From Trebonia kvetii (GTDB lineage: Bacteria; Actinomycetota; Actinomycetes; Streptosporangiales; Streptosporangiaceae): a stretch of 64,000 nt of DNA. The translations under genes were made by a program, and so were the position numbers. Numbering within the stretch: position 1 is the stretch's first letter; each line of letters starts with the position of its first letter. The notes beneath the pieces were generated by a model, which saw nothing but the letters and a program-made list of their open reading frames with translations, was not told the origin of the DNA and did not search any database. The stretch covers positions 496,001 through 560,000 of the forward strand of contig NZ_RPFW01000004.1 of the NCBI RefSeq assembly GCF_007827045.1. The letters are read 5' to 3'. Positions 22,922 to 30,856 of the stretch are shown in pieces.

Positions 22922-23350
22922 CCGGTCGCCGGGAACGCCCGGCAGACCGCCGGCTGTCCGGCGGGCGGCGACGCCGCACTCGATCACCGGCTGGCACCAC
23001 TTCCCCGGCGCCAGGCAGGGATCGGCGACGTGCGACGAGCCGAATCTCCCGCCGTGACATCGCCCGGGGCAAACCCCCGGACCCCCGCTGTCCGCCCCGG
23101 CGGGCCCGATGGCGCAGACCGCCATCGAATCGGGCCCGCCAGGGCGGGCGGGGAGGCGAACGCCCGATCGCATCAGACACAGCCCGATCACATCGGGCAC
23201 TCGAGGGAAACGGCGCCACGACGGGGCGGCGCATCAGGGATGACACGGCGCCGGTTCACCTGAGAACCGGCCGCCCACCGCGACACCAGCGGTCGCGACA
23301 CAGCGGTACCAGACACACGGCGGTACCAGTTCAGCGCAGCGGAGGGGTCC
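22922..23350 (+). other. mraZ-rsmH spacer with a structured repeat (composite palindrome, copy 1)
   Basis: A 429-bp untranslated spacer. GGCGGGCCCGAT (23099-23110) pairs perfectly with ATCGGGCCCGCC (23129-23140). Inside, GGC and GCC form an extension, with a seven-base loop and the bulge ATCGA. The same core recurs twice in the ileS leader with different but compensating outer stems. Upstream, CCCGGGGCAAACCCCCGGAC (about 23070-23090) resembles the G-run/C-run module that precedes the core there. Actinobacteria are reported to have an mraW RNA motif at this position; I cannot tell whether this is related. Confidence 0.65.
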
Positions 23351-24334
23351 ATGGGCGAGCATGCCTACGCGCACGTGCCGGTGATGGCCGGCCGTATCGC
23401 CGCCCTCCTGCTTCCCGCGCTCACCGGACCCACGCCGGGCGGCAGGCCGCCCGTGCTCGTCGACGCGACGCTCGGCCGGGCCGGCCACACCAGGATTCTT
23501 CTCGACGCGGTGCCGGAACTGCGGGTGATCGGCATCGACGCCGACCCGGAGGCGATCGAGGCCGGGCGCGCCCTTGCCGAGCGGTACCAGGGACGGGTCA
23601 CCGTGGCGCACGCGTTCTACGACCACATCGCCGAGGTCGTCACCGACGCGGGGCACCGCCGGGTGCAGGGCGTCCTGTTCGACCTCGGCGTTTCCTCGCC
23701 GCAGCTCGACGACGCCGGCCGCGGCTTCTCCTACTCCCAGGACGCGCCGCTCGACATGCGGATGGACACCACCGCCGAGCTGTCCGCCGCCCGGGTCGTC
23801 AACGAGTACCCGGTGCCCGAGCTTGCCCGCGTGCTCTACGAGTACGGCGAGGAGCGGTTCGCCAGGCGGATCGCCGAGGCGGTCGCCAGGGAGCGGGCGA
23901 AGGATCCGATCACCACCACGCTGCGGCTGAGCGCGATCGTGAAGGACGCCATACCCGCGCCCGCCAGGCGGACAGGGGGCAACCCGGCGAAGCGGACCTT
24001 CCAGGCGCTGCGCATCGAGGTGAACGACGAGCTCGGCGTGCTGCGCCGGGCGCTGCCCGCCGCGCTCGACCTGCTCGCCCCCGGCGGCAGGCTGGCCGCC
24101 CTTGCCTACCACTCACTCGAGGACCGCCTGGTCAAGAGGGAGCTCGCGGCCCGCACCGCGGACACCACGCCGCCAGGGCTCCCAGTACGCGCCGACGACC
24201 CGCTCGCGGGCAGGCCGGACTTCCGCCTGCTTATCAGGGGCGCGGAACGCCCGGACGACGACGAGCTCGCCGCCAACCCGCGATCGGCGTCCGCGCGGCT
24301 GCGCGCCGTCGAGCGCCTGCGGGAGACGGCATGA
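23351..24334 (+). CDS. rsmH: 16S rRNA (cytosine(1402)-N(4))-methyltransferase
   Basis: Methylates C1402 N4 in the ribosomal decoding centre; also called mraW. 327 residues, normal. It opens with HVPVMAGRIAALL, then DATLGRAGHT (SAM-binding glycines), IGIDADPEAIEAG, GVLFDLGVSSPQLDDAGRGFSY and DMRMD, and near the C-terminus LAYHSLEDRLVKR. All are family signatures. The start ATG 23351 follows GGAGGGG. The stop overlaps the start of a 33-codon open frame (ATGA at 24331-24334) that leads into ftsL. Confidence 0.96.
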   Translation: MGEHAYAHVPVMAGRIAALLLPALTGPTPGGRPPVLVDATLGRAGHTRILLDAVPELRVIGIDADPEAIEAGRALAERYQGRVTVAHAFYDHIAEVVTDAGHRRVQGVLFDLGVSSPQLDDAGRGFSYSQDAPLDMRMDTTAELSAARVVNEYPVPELARVLYEYGEERFARRIAEAVARERAKDPITTTLRLSAIVKDAIPAPARRTGGNPAKRTFQALRIEVNDELGVLRRALPAALDLLAPGGRLAALAYHSLEDRLVKRELAARTADTTPPGLPVRADDPLAGRPDFRLLIRGAERPDDDELAANPRSASARLRAVERLRETA

Positions 24335-24432
24335 CCGAGGGCAGCACCAATCGACCTGATAACAGCAAGAAGCGGGGGCTCCGGGGCACTGGCCTCCGCG
24401 GTGGCGGTGGAGAGGGCGGGGGAACGGCGTGA
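24331..24432 (+). CDS. Putative 33-residue coupling ORF between rsmH and ftsL
   Basis: ATG at 24331 overlaps the rsmH stop (ATGA), and the TGA at 24430-24432 overlaps the ftsL GTG start (GTGA), so a ribosome could pass rsmH, this frame and ftsL without a gap. The peptide begins MTEGSTNRP and continues DNSKKRG, then a Gly-rich stretch. The DNSKKR part is the translation of a copy of the dispersed motif GATAACAGCAAGAAG. No homology is recognised. It may be a true micro-gene or only a frame that keeps coupling across a repeat insertion; the double overlap is what supports it. Confidence 0.4.
   Translation: MTEGSTNRPDNSKKRGLRGTGLRGGGGEGGGTA
24358..24399 (+). repeat. Dispersed AT-rich motif, copy c, with adjoining hairpin
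   Basis: GATAACAGCAAGAAG at 24358-24372. Its last base begins a hairpin, GCGGGGGC (24372-24379) with GCCTCCGC (24392-24399), one mismatch, 12-base loop. On the minus strand this reads hairpin then CTTCTTGCTGTTATC, but there is no minus-strand gene to terminate here; it lies in the middle of the plus-strand dcw cluster. Confidence 0.8.
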
Positions 24433-25535
24433 GCGACGAGCGGAACACGAGCGACAGGAGCTGGCCGATGGCAAGGAACGACCGGCGCGGCGACGACGAG
24501 CGCGGCGGCATCGGCACGATGACGCGGTCCCGGCCCGGCCAGGACCCGCGCTCCCGCCAGGACCAGGTGCAGGCGGCGGCGGACGTGGCGGCGCCCGCGC
24601 CGCGTCGCGGCCGTCAGGCCAGGGGAGTCCCGCCGCAGCGGGCCTTCGACGGTCAGCAGGCCACCCCGGTCAGACGGCCGCCCGCCGAACCGCACCCCGC
24701 CGATCAGCGCATTGCCGATCCGCGCACTGGGGACAGGCGCGGCGAGGGGCGCACCGCCCGCCGTCCAGCCCCCGGCCAGTCCGGTGCCGATCCGCGCCGT
24801 GGCGGCTGGCGCGGCAGGCGCCAGCCCGGTGCCGATCCGCGCCGTGCGGACCAGCCTGGTAACGATCCGCGTACTGTCGATCCGCGGCGCGCGGAGCAGC
24901 CGGGGACCGATCCGCGCCGTACCGATCCGCGTAGCGCGGATCCGCGGCGTACGGACCGGCGCAGTGCCGATCCCCGGCGTGCAGACCGGCGCAGTGCCGA
25001 TGCGCTCAGTGCCGATCCGCGCCGTGCCGATCCGCGCGCGCGTGCGCCACGGAACGCGGCCGTGTTTGAGCGGCAGGGTGCGCCCGCGCGCACCGTACCG
25101 CGCCCGGCCGGTCAGCCCGACCAGGTGCCGCCGTCGGCACCCCAGCCGCCGCAGTCGGCACCCCAGGCGGCATCCCAGGCGTCGGCAGTCCAGTCGCTCG
25201 TCGGGTCGCACCGGATGCCGTTCGTCCTGCTGCTGTGCGGCCTGCTCGGCGGCGCGCTCGTCTCGGCGCTCGTCATCAGCACCACGCTCGCCGCCGGTTC
25301 CTTCGAGATCACCAGGCTGCAGGATTCAACATCCGCCCTCGCCAAGCAGCGGCAGGCGCTTGAGCAGCAGGTCGCGCAGGCGAAGTCGCCCGAGGTGATC
25401 GCGGAGCGCGCGAGCAAGCTCGGCATGCAGCCGGCCGGCCTGATCCAGTTCATCGACCTCAAGACGGGCAAGACGCTCGACGATCACAACATCGGGTACC
25501 TCGCCCACGTTCATTACCCCGGATACACCCCGTGA
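24429..25535 (+). CDS. ftsL: FtsL-like septum protein with long basic repeat N-terminus
   Basis: Bitopic divisome protein expected to work with FtsQ/DivIC in recruiting FtsW/FtsI; assigned by position and by architecture. One transmembrane helix at about residues 264-288 (FVLLLCGLLGGALVSALVIS) is followed by a short coiled coil (ITRLQDSTSALAKQRQALEQQVAQ) and ERASKLGM, typical of FtsL. The cytoplasmic part is about 260 residues, several times the usual length, and rich in Arg, Pro and Asp; residues 119-204 hold DPRR repeats. The start is GTG 24429, overlapping the preceding micro-ORF; the stop overlaps the ftsI start (GTGA). Confidence 0.85.
   Translation: MSDERNTSDRSWPMARNDRRGDDERGGIGTMTRSRPGQDPRSRQDQVQAAADVAAPAPRRGRQARGVPPQRAFDGQQATPVRRPPAEPHPADQRIADPRTGDRRGEGRTARRPAPGQSGADPRRGGWRGRRQPGADPRRADQPGNDPRTVDPRRAEQPGTDPRRTDPRSADPRRTDRRSADPRRADRRSADALSADPRRADPRARAPRNAAVFERQGAPARTVPRPAGQPDQVPPSAPQPPQSAPQAASQASAVQSLVGSHRMPFVLLLCGLLGGALVSALVISTTLAAGSFEITRLQDSTSALAKQRQALEQQVAQAKSPEVIAERASKLGMQPAGLIQFIDLKTGKTLDDHNIGYLAHVHYPGYTP
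24783..25040 (+). repeat. Coding tandem repeat in ftsL, ten-residue DPRR unit
   Basis: Residues 119-204 of FtsL contain DPRR at residues 121, 151, 161, 171 and 181, an exact ten-residue register, plus further copies at 137 and 197. Units read like DPRRAEQPGT, DPRRTDPRSA, DPRRTDRRSA and DPRRADRRSA. The DNA repeats GATCCGCGCCG-type words about every 15 or 30 bp. Strongly cationic, low complexity. Confidence 0.85.
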
Positions 25536-27799
25536 CCGGGCGGGGCCCGGGGAGGGGCGGCCCCGGGCGTGGCAGTCCCGCGGGCCCGAACGGCCCGAAC
25601 AGCCCGGCCGGCCAGCATGGTCCCGGCGGGCCGAACGGCACGGGCGGGCCCGGCGGCCCGCGCGGCCGCAGGGACGGCCTAGGGCCGCCGCCCGGACCCC
25701 GGCTGCCGGGCGGCACGCCGCCGGCTCGTGAGCCGGGCCGGAGGGGCGCCGGCTCGCCTTGGCGGCGGATGCCAGGCCGCGACCCCGCGCAGGCAGATCC
25801 GCCGTCCGCCGCGGAGCCGGGCCGCCGCATGCCGCGCGACCCGGACCGGGCCGCCACCGGCCCCAATCCCCGGCTGCCAGGCAACGTTCCGCCACCGCCC
25901 AACGTCCGCGTGCCGGGCGGACCGCGTGCGCCCGGGCCCGCAAGGCCCAAGGGCCCGGGCGGCCCCGCCGGCCGAGGTCCAGGCCGCGGTCCAGGACGCG
26001 GCGGCACGAGGCCGCCGCGCCGCCCGCCTCGCTGGCTGACACTCAAGCGGGCCGAGCCCGGCAGGCGCGTCGGCATCACACTGCTGGCCATCGCGGTCGT
26101 GCTGACCCTGTTCGCGGGGCGCCTCGTGCAGATCCAGGGCATGGAGTCCGGCTATTACAAGAAGCTCGCCAACCAGGAGAAGCTGACAAAGATCAGCCTG
26201 CCCGCACTGCGCGGCGCGATCTACGGCGCGGACGGCCAGGTCCTGGCGATGACGACAGAGACCTTTACCATCTGGTCGGACCCGACGCAGATCCACAAGG
26301 ACAAGCTCACGACGGTGGCCGCCAAGGCCGCGGGACCGCTCGGCATGACCGCTGCCCAGGTGCTCTATCTTCTGGAGCACCCCCCGGCTCACTCGCCCCA
26401 GTACGTCGTGCTCGCCAGGCACGTGTCGAGCCAGAACGAGAACACCCTCGCATCGCTGAACCTGGCAGGCATTTACGCTGACCCACCGTCCTTCGTCCGC
26501 GCGTACCCCAACGGCGACGCGACCGCCAACGTCGTCGGCCTCACCAACACCAGCCCGACGACCGGCGTGATCGGCGCCTACGCGGGCATCGAGGAGGAGT
26601 ACAACAAGCTGCTTACCGGCACCGCCGGCAGCGAGCAGGTCATGATCGGCACGCAGAACGAGCCGATCCCGCTCGCTGGCACGCAGGTCACGCCCGCCAA
26701 GGACGGCGATTCGATCAGGCTGACGATCATTCCCGCACTGCAGTACGCCGCGCAGCAGGCCTGCCAGCAGGAGGTCAGCAAGATGAAGGCGCAGGACTGC
26801 TCGGTGGTCGTCATGCAGCCGAAGACCGGCGCCATCCTCGCCATGGCCCAGTGGCCGAACAAGGCGGACGGCAGCGACATCGCCGTACAGCACGTCTTCG
26901 AGCCCGGCTCCACCGCCAAGGTGATCACCGCCGCGGCCGCGCTCGAGCACGGCGGCAAGACCCCGATGAGCGCCTACAACATCCCGTACAGGATCTACCG
27001 GGGCGGGCAGTCGATTCAAGACGCCGAGTGGTCGCCAGGCGAGCATTACACGATCGCCGGCATCATCGCCAACTCATCGAATGTCGGCATGTCCCAGGTC
27101 GCCGAGAGCGTCTCGCCGCAGCTCCAGGACGACTACCTGCACAACTTCGGGCTCGACGAGCCTACGGGCCTGAACCTGCCAGGCGAGTCGCAGGGCCTCC
27201 TGCTCCCGGTCAAGGACTGGCCGGATGACCTGCGGTACACCCTGTCCTACGGTCAGGGCATCGCGGTCAACGCCGTCCAGATGGCCAGCGTGTATGCGAC
27301 GATCGCCAACGGCGGTGTCCGGGTCCAGCCCTCGCTCGTCGCCGGCACCTACGACGCGGCAGGCGACTACACCAAGGCCAACGCGTCACCGTCACGGCGC
27401 GTCATCCAGGCCAAGACGGCCAGGCAGCTTATCCAGATCCTGCAGCAGGTGCCAGGGGTGGACGATGCGGCGCAGCAGTACTGGGGCGAGATCCAGGGCT
27501 ACGCGATCGCGGCCAAGACGGGCACCTCGAGCGAGGGGTCGAGCAACCCCAAGAAGCCGTGCCCGAAGGGCAACCCGCTGTGCATCCACGGATCGAGCTA
27601 CATCGGCATGGCGCCGGGCAACGACCCGGGGGTGGTGGTCGCGGTGAACGTGCAGGATCCCAAGACGAAAACTGACTACTTCGGCGACATGGTAGCCGGC
27701 CCGGTGTTCTACAACGTGATGAAGTTCGCGCTGCAGACATTGCAGATTCAGCCGCAACCAGGACTGGTCGCACCGCATGTTCGGCTCAATGCTCGCTGA
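25532..27799 (+). CDS. ftsI: Septal penicillin-binding protein FtsI (PBP3)
   Basis: Class B transpeptidase that crosslinks septal peptidoglycan with FtsW. 755 residues. Residues 1-170 are a Pro/Gly/Arg-rich cytoplasmic extension. A transmembrane helix (VGITLLAIAVVLTLFAG) follows, then the PBP dimerisation region and the transpeptidase domain with FEPGSTAKVITAAAALE (SxxK Ser), IANSSNVGM (SxN) and AAKTGTS (KTG). The start GTG 25532 overlaps the ftsL stop; murE begins before or just after the ftsI stop. A loop with two cysteines (KKPCPKGNPLCIHG) near the KTG motif may form a disulfide. Confidence 0.95.
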   Translation: MTGRGPGRGGPGRGSPAGPNGPNSPAGQHGPGGPNGTGGPGGPRGRRDGLGPPPGPRLPGGTPPAREPGRRGAGSPWRRMPGRDPAQADPPSAAEPGRRMPRDPDRAATGPNPRLPGNVPPPPNVRVPGGPRAPGPARPKGPGGPAGRGPGRGPGRGGTRPPRRPPRWLTLKRAEPGRRVGITLLAIAVVLTLFAGRLVQIQGMESGYYKKLANQEKLTKISLPALRGAIYGADGQVLAMTTETFTIWSDPTQIHKDKLTTVAAKAAGPLGMTAAQVLYLLEHPPAHSPQYVVLARHVSSQNENTLASLNLAGIYADPPSFVRAYPNGDATANVVGLTNTSPTTGVIGAYAGIEEEYNKLLTGTAGSEQVMIGTQNEPIPLAGTQVTPAKDGDSIRLTIIPALQYAAQQACQQEVSKMKAQDCSVVVMQPKTGAILAMAQWPNKADGSDIAVQHVFEPGSTAKVITAAAALEHGGKTPMSAYNIPYRIYRGGQSIQDAEWSPGEHYTIAGIIANSSNVGMSQVAESVSPQLQDDYLHNFGLDEPTGLNLPGESQGLLLPVKDWPDDLRYTLSYGQGIAVNAVQMASVYATIANGGVRVQPSLVAGTYDAAGDYTKANASPSRRVIQAKTARQLIQILQQVPGVDDAAQQYWGEIQGYAIAAKTGTSSEGSSNPKKPCPKGNPLCIHGSSYIGMAPGNDPGVVVAVNVQDPKTKTDYFGDMVAGPVFYNVMKFALQTLQIQPQPGLVAPHVRLNAR

Positions 27800-29426
27800 T
27801 TTTGGATACCCTCTGGGCGTGATCCGACCCGCCCGCCTCGCTCCGCGCCCACTGTCCGGGCTCGCCGAACTACTCGGCGTAGCCAGGTCAGGGAGCATTG
27901 GCAGCGAGGCAGGCCGCCTCTCGGGCGTCACCCTTGACTCGCGTGCGGTCCGTCCTGGCGACCTGTATGCCGCGCTGCCTGGAGCCCGCACGCACGGCGC
28001 CGCCTACTCCGATCAGGCGGTGGCGGCGGGCGCGGTCGCGATCCTCACCGACCCCGACGGCCGCGACCGTGCCGCGCGGACCGGCGTCCCTGTCTTCGTC
28101 GTGTCGAACCCGCGCGACCGGCTCGGCGACGTTTCCTGCTGGATCTACGGCGACCCGTCGCAGCGGATGACGATGATCGGCGTCACCGGCACCAGCGGGA
28201 AGACCACGACCAGTTATCTGTGCGAGGCGGGACTGCGCGCCGCCGGCCACAGCACGGGCCTGGTCGGCGGCGTCGAGATCAAGATCGGCAGCGAGCTCGT
28301 CAAGGCGTCGCTGACGACGCCGGAGGCGCCCGACCTGCAGGCGCTGCTCGCCGTCATGGCCGAGCGCAGGGTGTCGGCGGTCGCCATGGAGGTCTCCAGC
28401 CATTCGCTGGCACTCGGCCGGGTGGCGGGCACCCGGTACAGCGTCGGGGTGTTCACCAACCTGTCGCAGGACCACCTGGACTTTCACGCCGGGTTCGAAG
28501 ACTATTTCCGGGCCAAGGCGAAGCTGTTCACTCCCGCGTATTCGGCTGTGGGCGTGGTGAACGTTGCCGACCGGTACGGCCGCCGCCTCATCGCCGAGGC
28601 GTCGGTGCCGATCGTCACCTTCTGCGCCGACCCGTCATCGGGCGCGTACGCGCAGGCGGAGTGGCGCGCTGCCGACGTGCGTTGCGGCGCGGACGGGTCG
28701 ACCTTCCGCGTCGTCGGCCCCGGCGGCGTCGAGGCCGACGCCTCGGTCACGCTGCCAGGACCCTTCAACGTGGCCAACGCGCTCGGCGCGATCGTGGCCC
28801 TGGTCGAGGCGGGTGTCGACCTCGCCGACGCGGTGCAGGGCGTGGCCACCTGCCCCGGCGTCCCCGGCCGGCTCCAGCGGGTTCCGCAGCCTGCAGGATT
28901 GACTGCCTACGGGCTGCTGGGCCAGCGCGCGCCGCGCGACGGCCTGCCCGACGCGTTCGTCGACTACTCGCACAAGCCCGGTGCGGTAGAGGCGGTGCTA
29001 ACCGCGCTTCGACCGGTGACGAGCGGGGAACTCATTGTGGTGCTCGGCTGCGGCGGCGACAGGGACCGCGGTAAGCGGCCGCTGATGGGGGCCGCCGCCG
29101 CGCGGCTCGCTGATGTGGCGATACTCACAAACGACAACCCGCGCTCTGAGGATCCGCTCGCTATCCTCGCCGAGATGCTGAACGGAGTGCTCGGGGTTCC
29201 GCAGGGGGAGCGGGCCAGGCTGATCATCGAGCCGGACCGGGCCGCGGCGATCGATCTCGCCGTCGCCAGGGCCGGGAAGGGGGACGTGGTGCTCGTCGCC
29301 GGCAAGGGGCACGAGACCGGCCAGTACGTCGGGGCGGCCGTGCTGCCGTTCGACGACGTGGAGGTCACCGCCGCGGCCCTTGCCCGCCATGCCGAACTGG
29401 GCGCGGAGCGGGGAGGCATCGCATGA
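27777..29426 (+). CDS. murE: UDP-MurNAc-tripeptide synthetase (meso-diaminopimelate adding)
   Basis: Adds the third amino acid to UDP-MurNAc-L-Ala-D-Glu. 549 residues in three domains: an N-terminal UDP-binding part (SGVTLDSRAVRPGDLYAALPG), the central ATPase (VTGTSGKTTTSYL, then FTNLSQDHLDFH) and a C-terminal domain with VDYSHKPGAVE and NDNPRSEDP. DNPR is the signature of meso-diaminopimelate specificity. The start is uncertain: ATG 27777 overlaps ftsI by 23 bp; ATG 27789 and GTG 27820 also fit, none with a strong ribosome site. The stop overlaps the murF start (ATGA). Confidence 0.95.
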   Translation: MFGSMLADFGYPLGVIRPARLAPRPLSGLAELLGVARSGSIGSEAGRLSGVTLDSRAVRPGDLYAALPGARTHGAAYSDQAVAAGAVAILTDPDGRDRAARTGVPVFVVSNPRDRLGDVSCWIYGDPSQRMTMIGVTGTSGKTTTSYLCEAGLRAAGHSTGLVGGVEIKIGSELVKASLTTPEAPDLQALLAVMAERRVSAVAMEVSSHSLALGRVAGTRYSVGVFTNLSQDHLDFHAGFEDYFRAKAKLFTPAYSAVGVVNVADRYGRRLIAEASVPIVTFCADPSSGAYAQAEWRAADVRCGADGSTFRVVGPGGVEADASVTLPGPFNVANALGAIVALVEAGVDLADAVQGVATCPGVPGRLQRVPQPAGLTAYGLLGQRAPRDGLPDAFVDYSHKPGAVEAVLTALRPVTSGELIVVLGCGGDRDRGKRPLMGAAAARLADVAILTNDNPRSEDPLAILAEMLNGVLGVPQGERARLIIEPDRAAAIDLAVARAGKGDVVLVAGKGHETGQYVGAAVLPFDDVEVTAAALARHAELGAERGGIA

Positions 29427-30856
29427 TCCCGCTGTCCGTCGCCGAGATCGCCGCCCTCACCTCCGGCGACGTCTACGGCGACCCCGCCGCGATGGTGGCG
29501 GGCCCGGTCGTGATCGACTCCCGCCAGGCGGTGCCCGGCGCGCTGTTCGCCGCGCTGCCTGGCGAGCGAGTGGACGGTCACGACTACGCGGGCACGGCCG
29601 CCGCGAACGGCGCCGCCGCGGTGCTCGCCGCCCGGCCGCTGCTCGACGTCGCGGCGCCGGTGATCGTAGTCTCCGACGTCACCCTCGCCCTCGGCCTGCT
29701 GGCCAGGGCCGTGCTTGACCGGCTGCCGGGCGCCACTGTCGTCGGCATCACCGGGTCGTCGGGCAAGACCTCGACCAAGGACCTCACCGCCCAGGTCGTG
29801 GAGCGCCTCGGCCCGACGGTCGCGCCTGAGGGCTCGCTCAATAACGAGATCGGCCTGCCGCTGACCGTGCTGCGCGCCGACGAGACGACGCGCTACCTGA
29901 TACTCGAGATGTCCGCGCGCGGCATCGGCCACATCGCCTACCTCACTGGCATCGCGCCGCCAAGGATCGGCGCCGTGCTCAACGTGGGCCGGGCGCATGC
30001 GGGCGAGTTCGGCTCCATCGACGCGGTGGCCAAGGCCAAGGGCGAGCTTGTCGAAGCCCTGCCTCCGTGGACAACGGGGCCTGCCGGCCCGGCGGGCGGC
30101 GTGGCGGTGCTCAACGCCGACGACCCCAACGTCATCGCGATGGCGGCCCGCACCGAGGCCCGTGTGGTCACCACCAGCGTGGAACCAGACAGCGACGCCG
30201 ACGTGCGTGCCACCGGACTCACCCTCGACGACCTGGGCCGCGCCTCGTTCACGCTGCACACCAATGCGGGCTCGGCCCCGGTCACGCTGACACTGCACGG
30301 CGGCCACCACGTCGCCAACGCGCTCGCCGCGTCGGCGATCGCCGCCGAGCTAGGCATGGACGTCACCGCGATCGCCGACGCGCTGACCGCGGCGACCGCG
30401 CGCAGCAAGAAGCGGATGGAACTGCATGAGCGCCCGGACGGCGTGCTCGTGGTGAACGACGCCTACAACGCCAACCCCGACTCGACCCGTGCCGCGATCG
30501 CGGCGCTCGCGCACCTGACAGCCAACGGCACAAGCAGGCGGGGCCTGGCCGTGCTCGGCTACATGGCCGAGCTCGGCGACATCGCCGCCGACAGCCACGC
30601 GGAGGCAGGCAGGCGCGCCGCGCTGGCCGGCGCGGCGGTGGTCGTCGCGGTCGGCGCGGACGCCGCGCCGGTGCTCGATGGCGCGCGCGCCGTCGAGGGC
30701 TGGCAGGGCGAGGCCGTCGCGGCGCCCGACCCGAAGAGCGCGGTCGCGGAACTGCAGAACCGGTTGCGTCCCGGGGACGTCGTACTAGTGAAGGCGTCGA
30801 AATCCGCGGGCCTGTGGGAAGTCGCGGACGGCCTGCTCGCGGAGGAAACCCAGTGA
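29423..30856 (+). CDS. murF: UDP-MurNAc-tripeptide:D-Ala-D-Ala ligase
   Basis: Adds D-Ala-D-Ala to the UDP-MurNAc-tripeptide, the last cytoplasmic precursor step. 477 residues. The N-terminal domain has VIDSRQAVPGALFAALPGE; the ATP site is GITGSSGKTSTKDL; PEGSLNNEIGLPLTVL and LEMSARGIGHIAYL are typical MurF blocks; VNDAYNANPDSTRAAI is the C-terminal ligase motif. The start ATG 29423 overlaps the murE stop (ATGA); the stop overlaps the mraY start (GTGA), so the run ftsL to mraY appears translationally coupled. Confidence 0.96.
   Translation: MIPLSVAEIAALTSGDVYGDPAAMVAGPVVIDSRQAVPGALFAALPGERVDGHDYAGTAAANGAAAVLAARPLLDVAAPVIVVSDVTLALGLLARAVLDRLPGATVVGITGSSGKTSTKDLTAQVVERLGPTVAPEGSLNNEIGLPLTVLRADETTRYLILEMSARGIGHIAYLTGIAPPRIGAVLNVGRAHAGEFGSIDAVAKAKGELVEALPPWTTGPAGPAGGVAVLNADDPNVIAMAARTEARVVTTSVEPDSDADVRATGLTLDDLGRASFTLHTNAGSAPVTLTLHGGHHVANALAASAIAAELGMDVTAIADALTAATARSKKRMELHERPDGVLVVNDAYNANPDSTRAAIAALAHLTANGTSRRGLAVLGYMAELGDIAADSHAEAGRRAALAGAAVVVAVGADAAPVLDGARAVEGWQGEAVAAPDPKSAVAELQNRLRPGDVVLVKASKSAGLWEVADGLLAEETQ

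Noticed and set aside
30397..30412. CAGCAAGAAGCGG in murF as another copy of the dispersed motif
   Set aside because: It lacks the GATAA part and is explained by the coding of Ser-Lys-Lys-Arg in a GC-rich gene.
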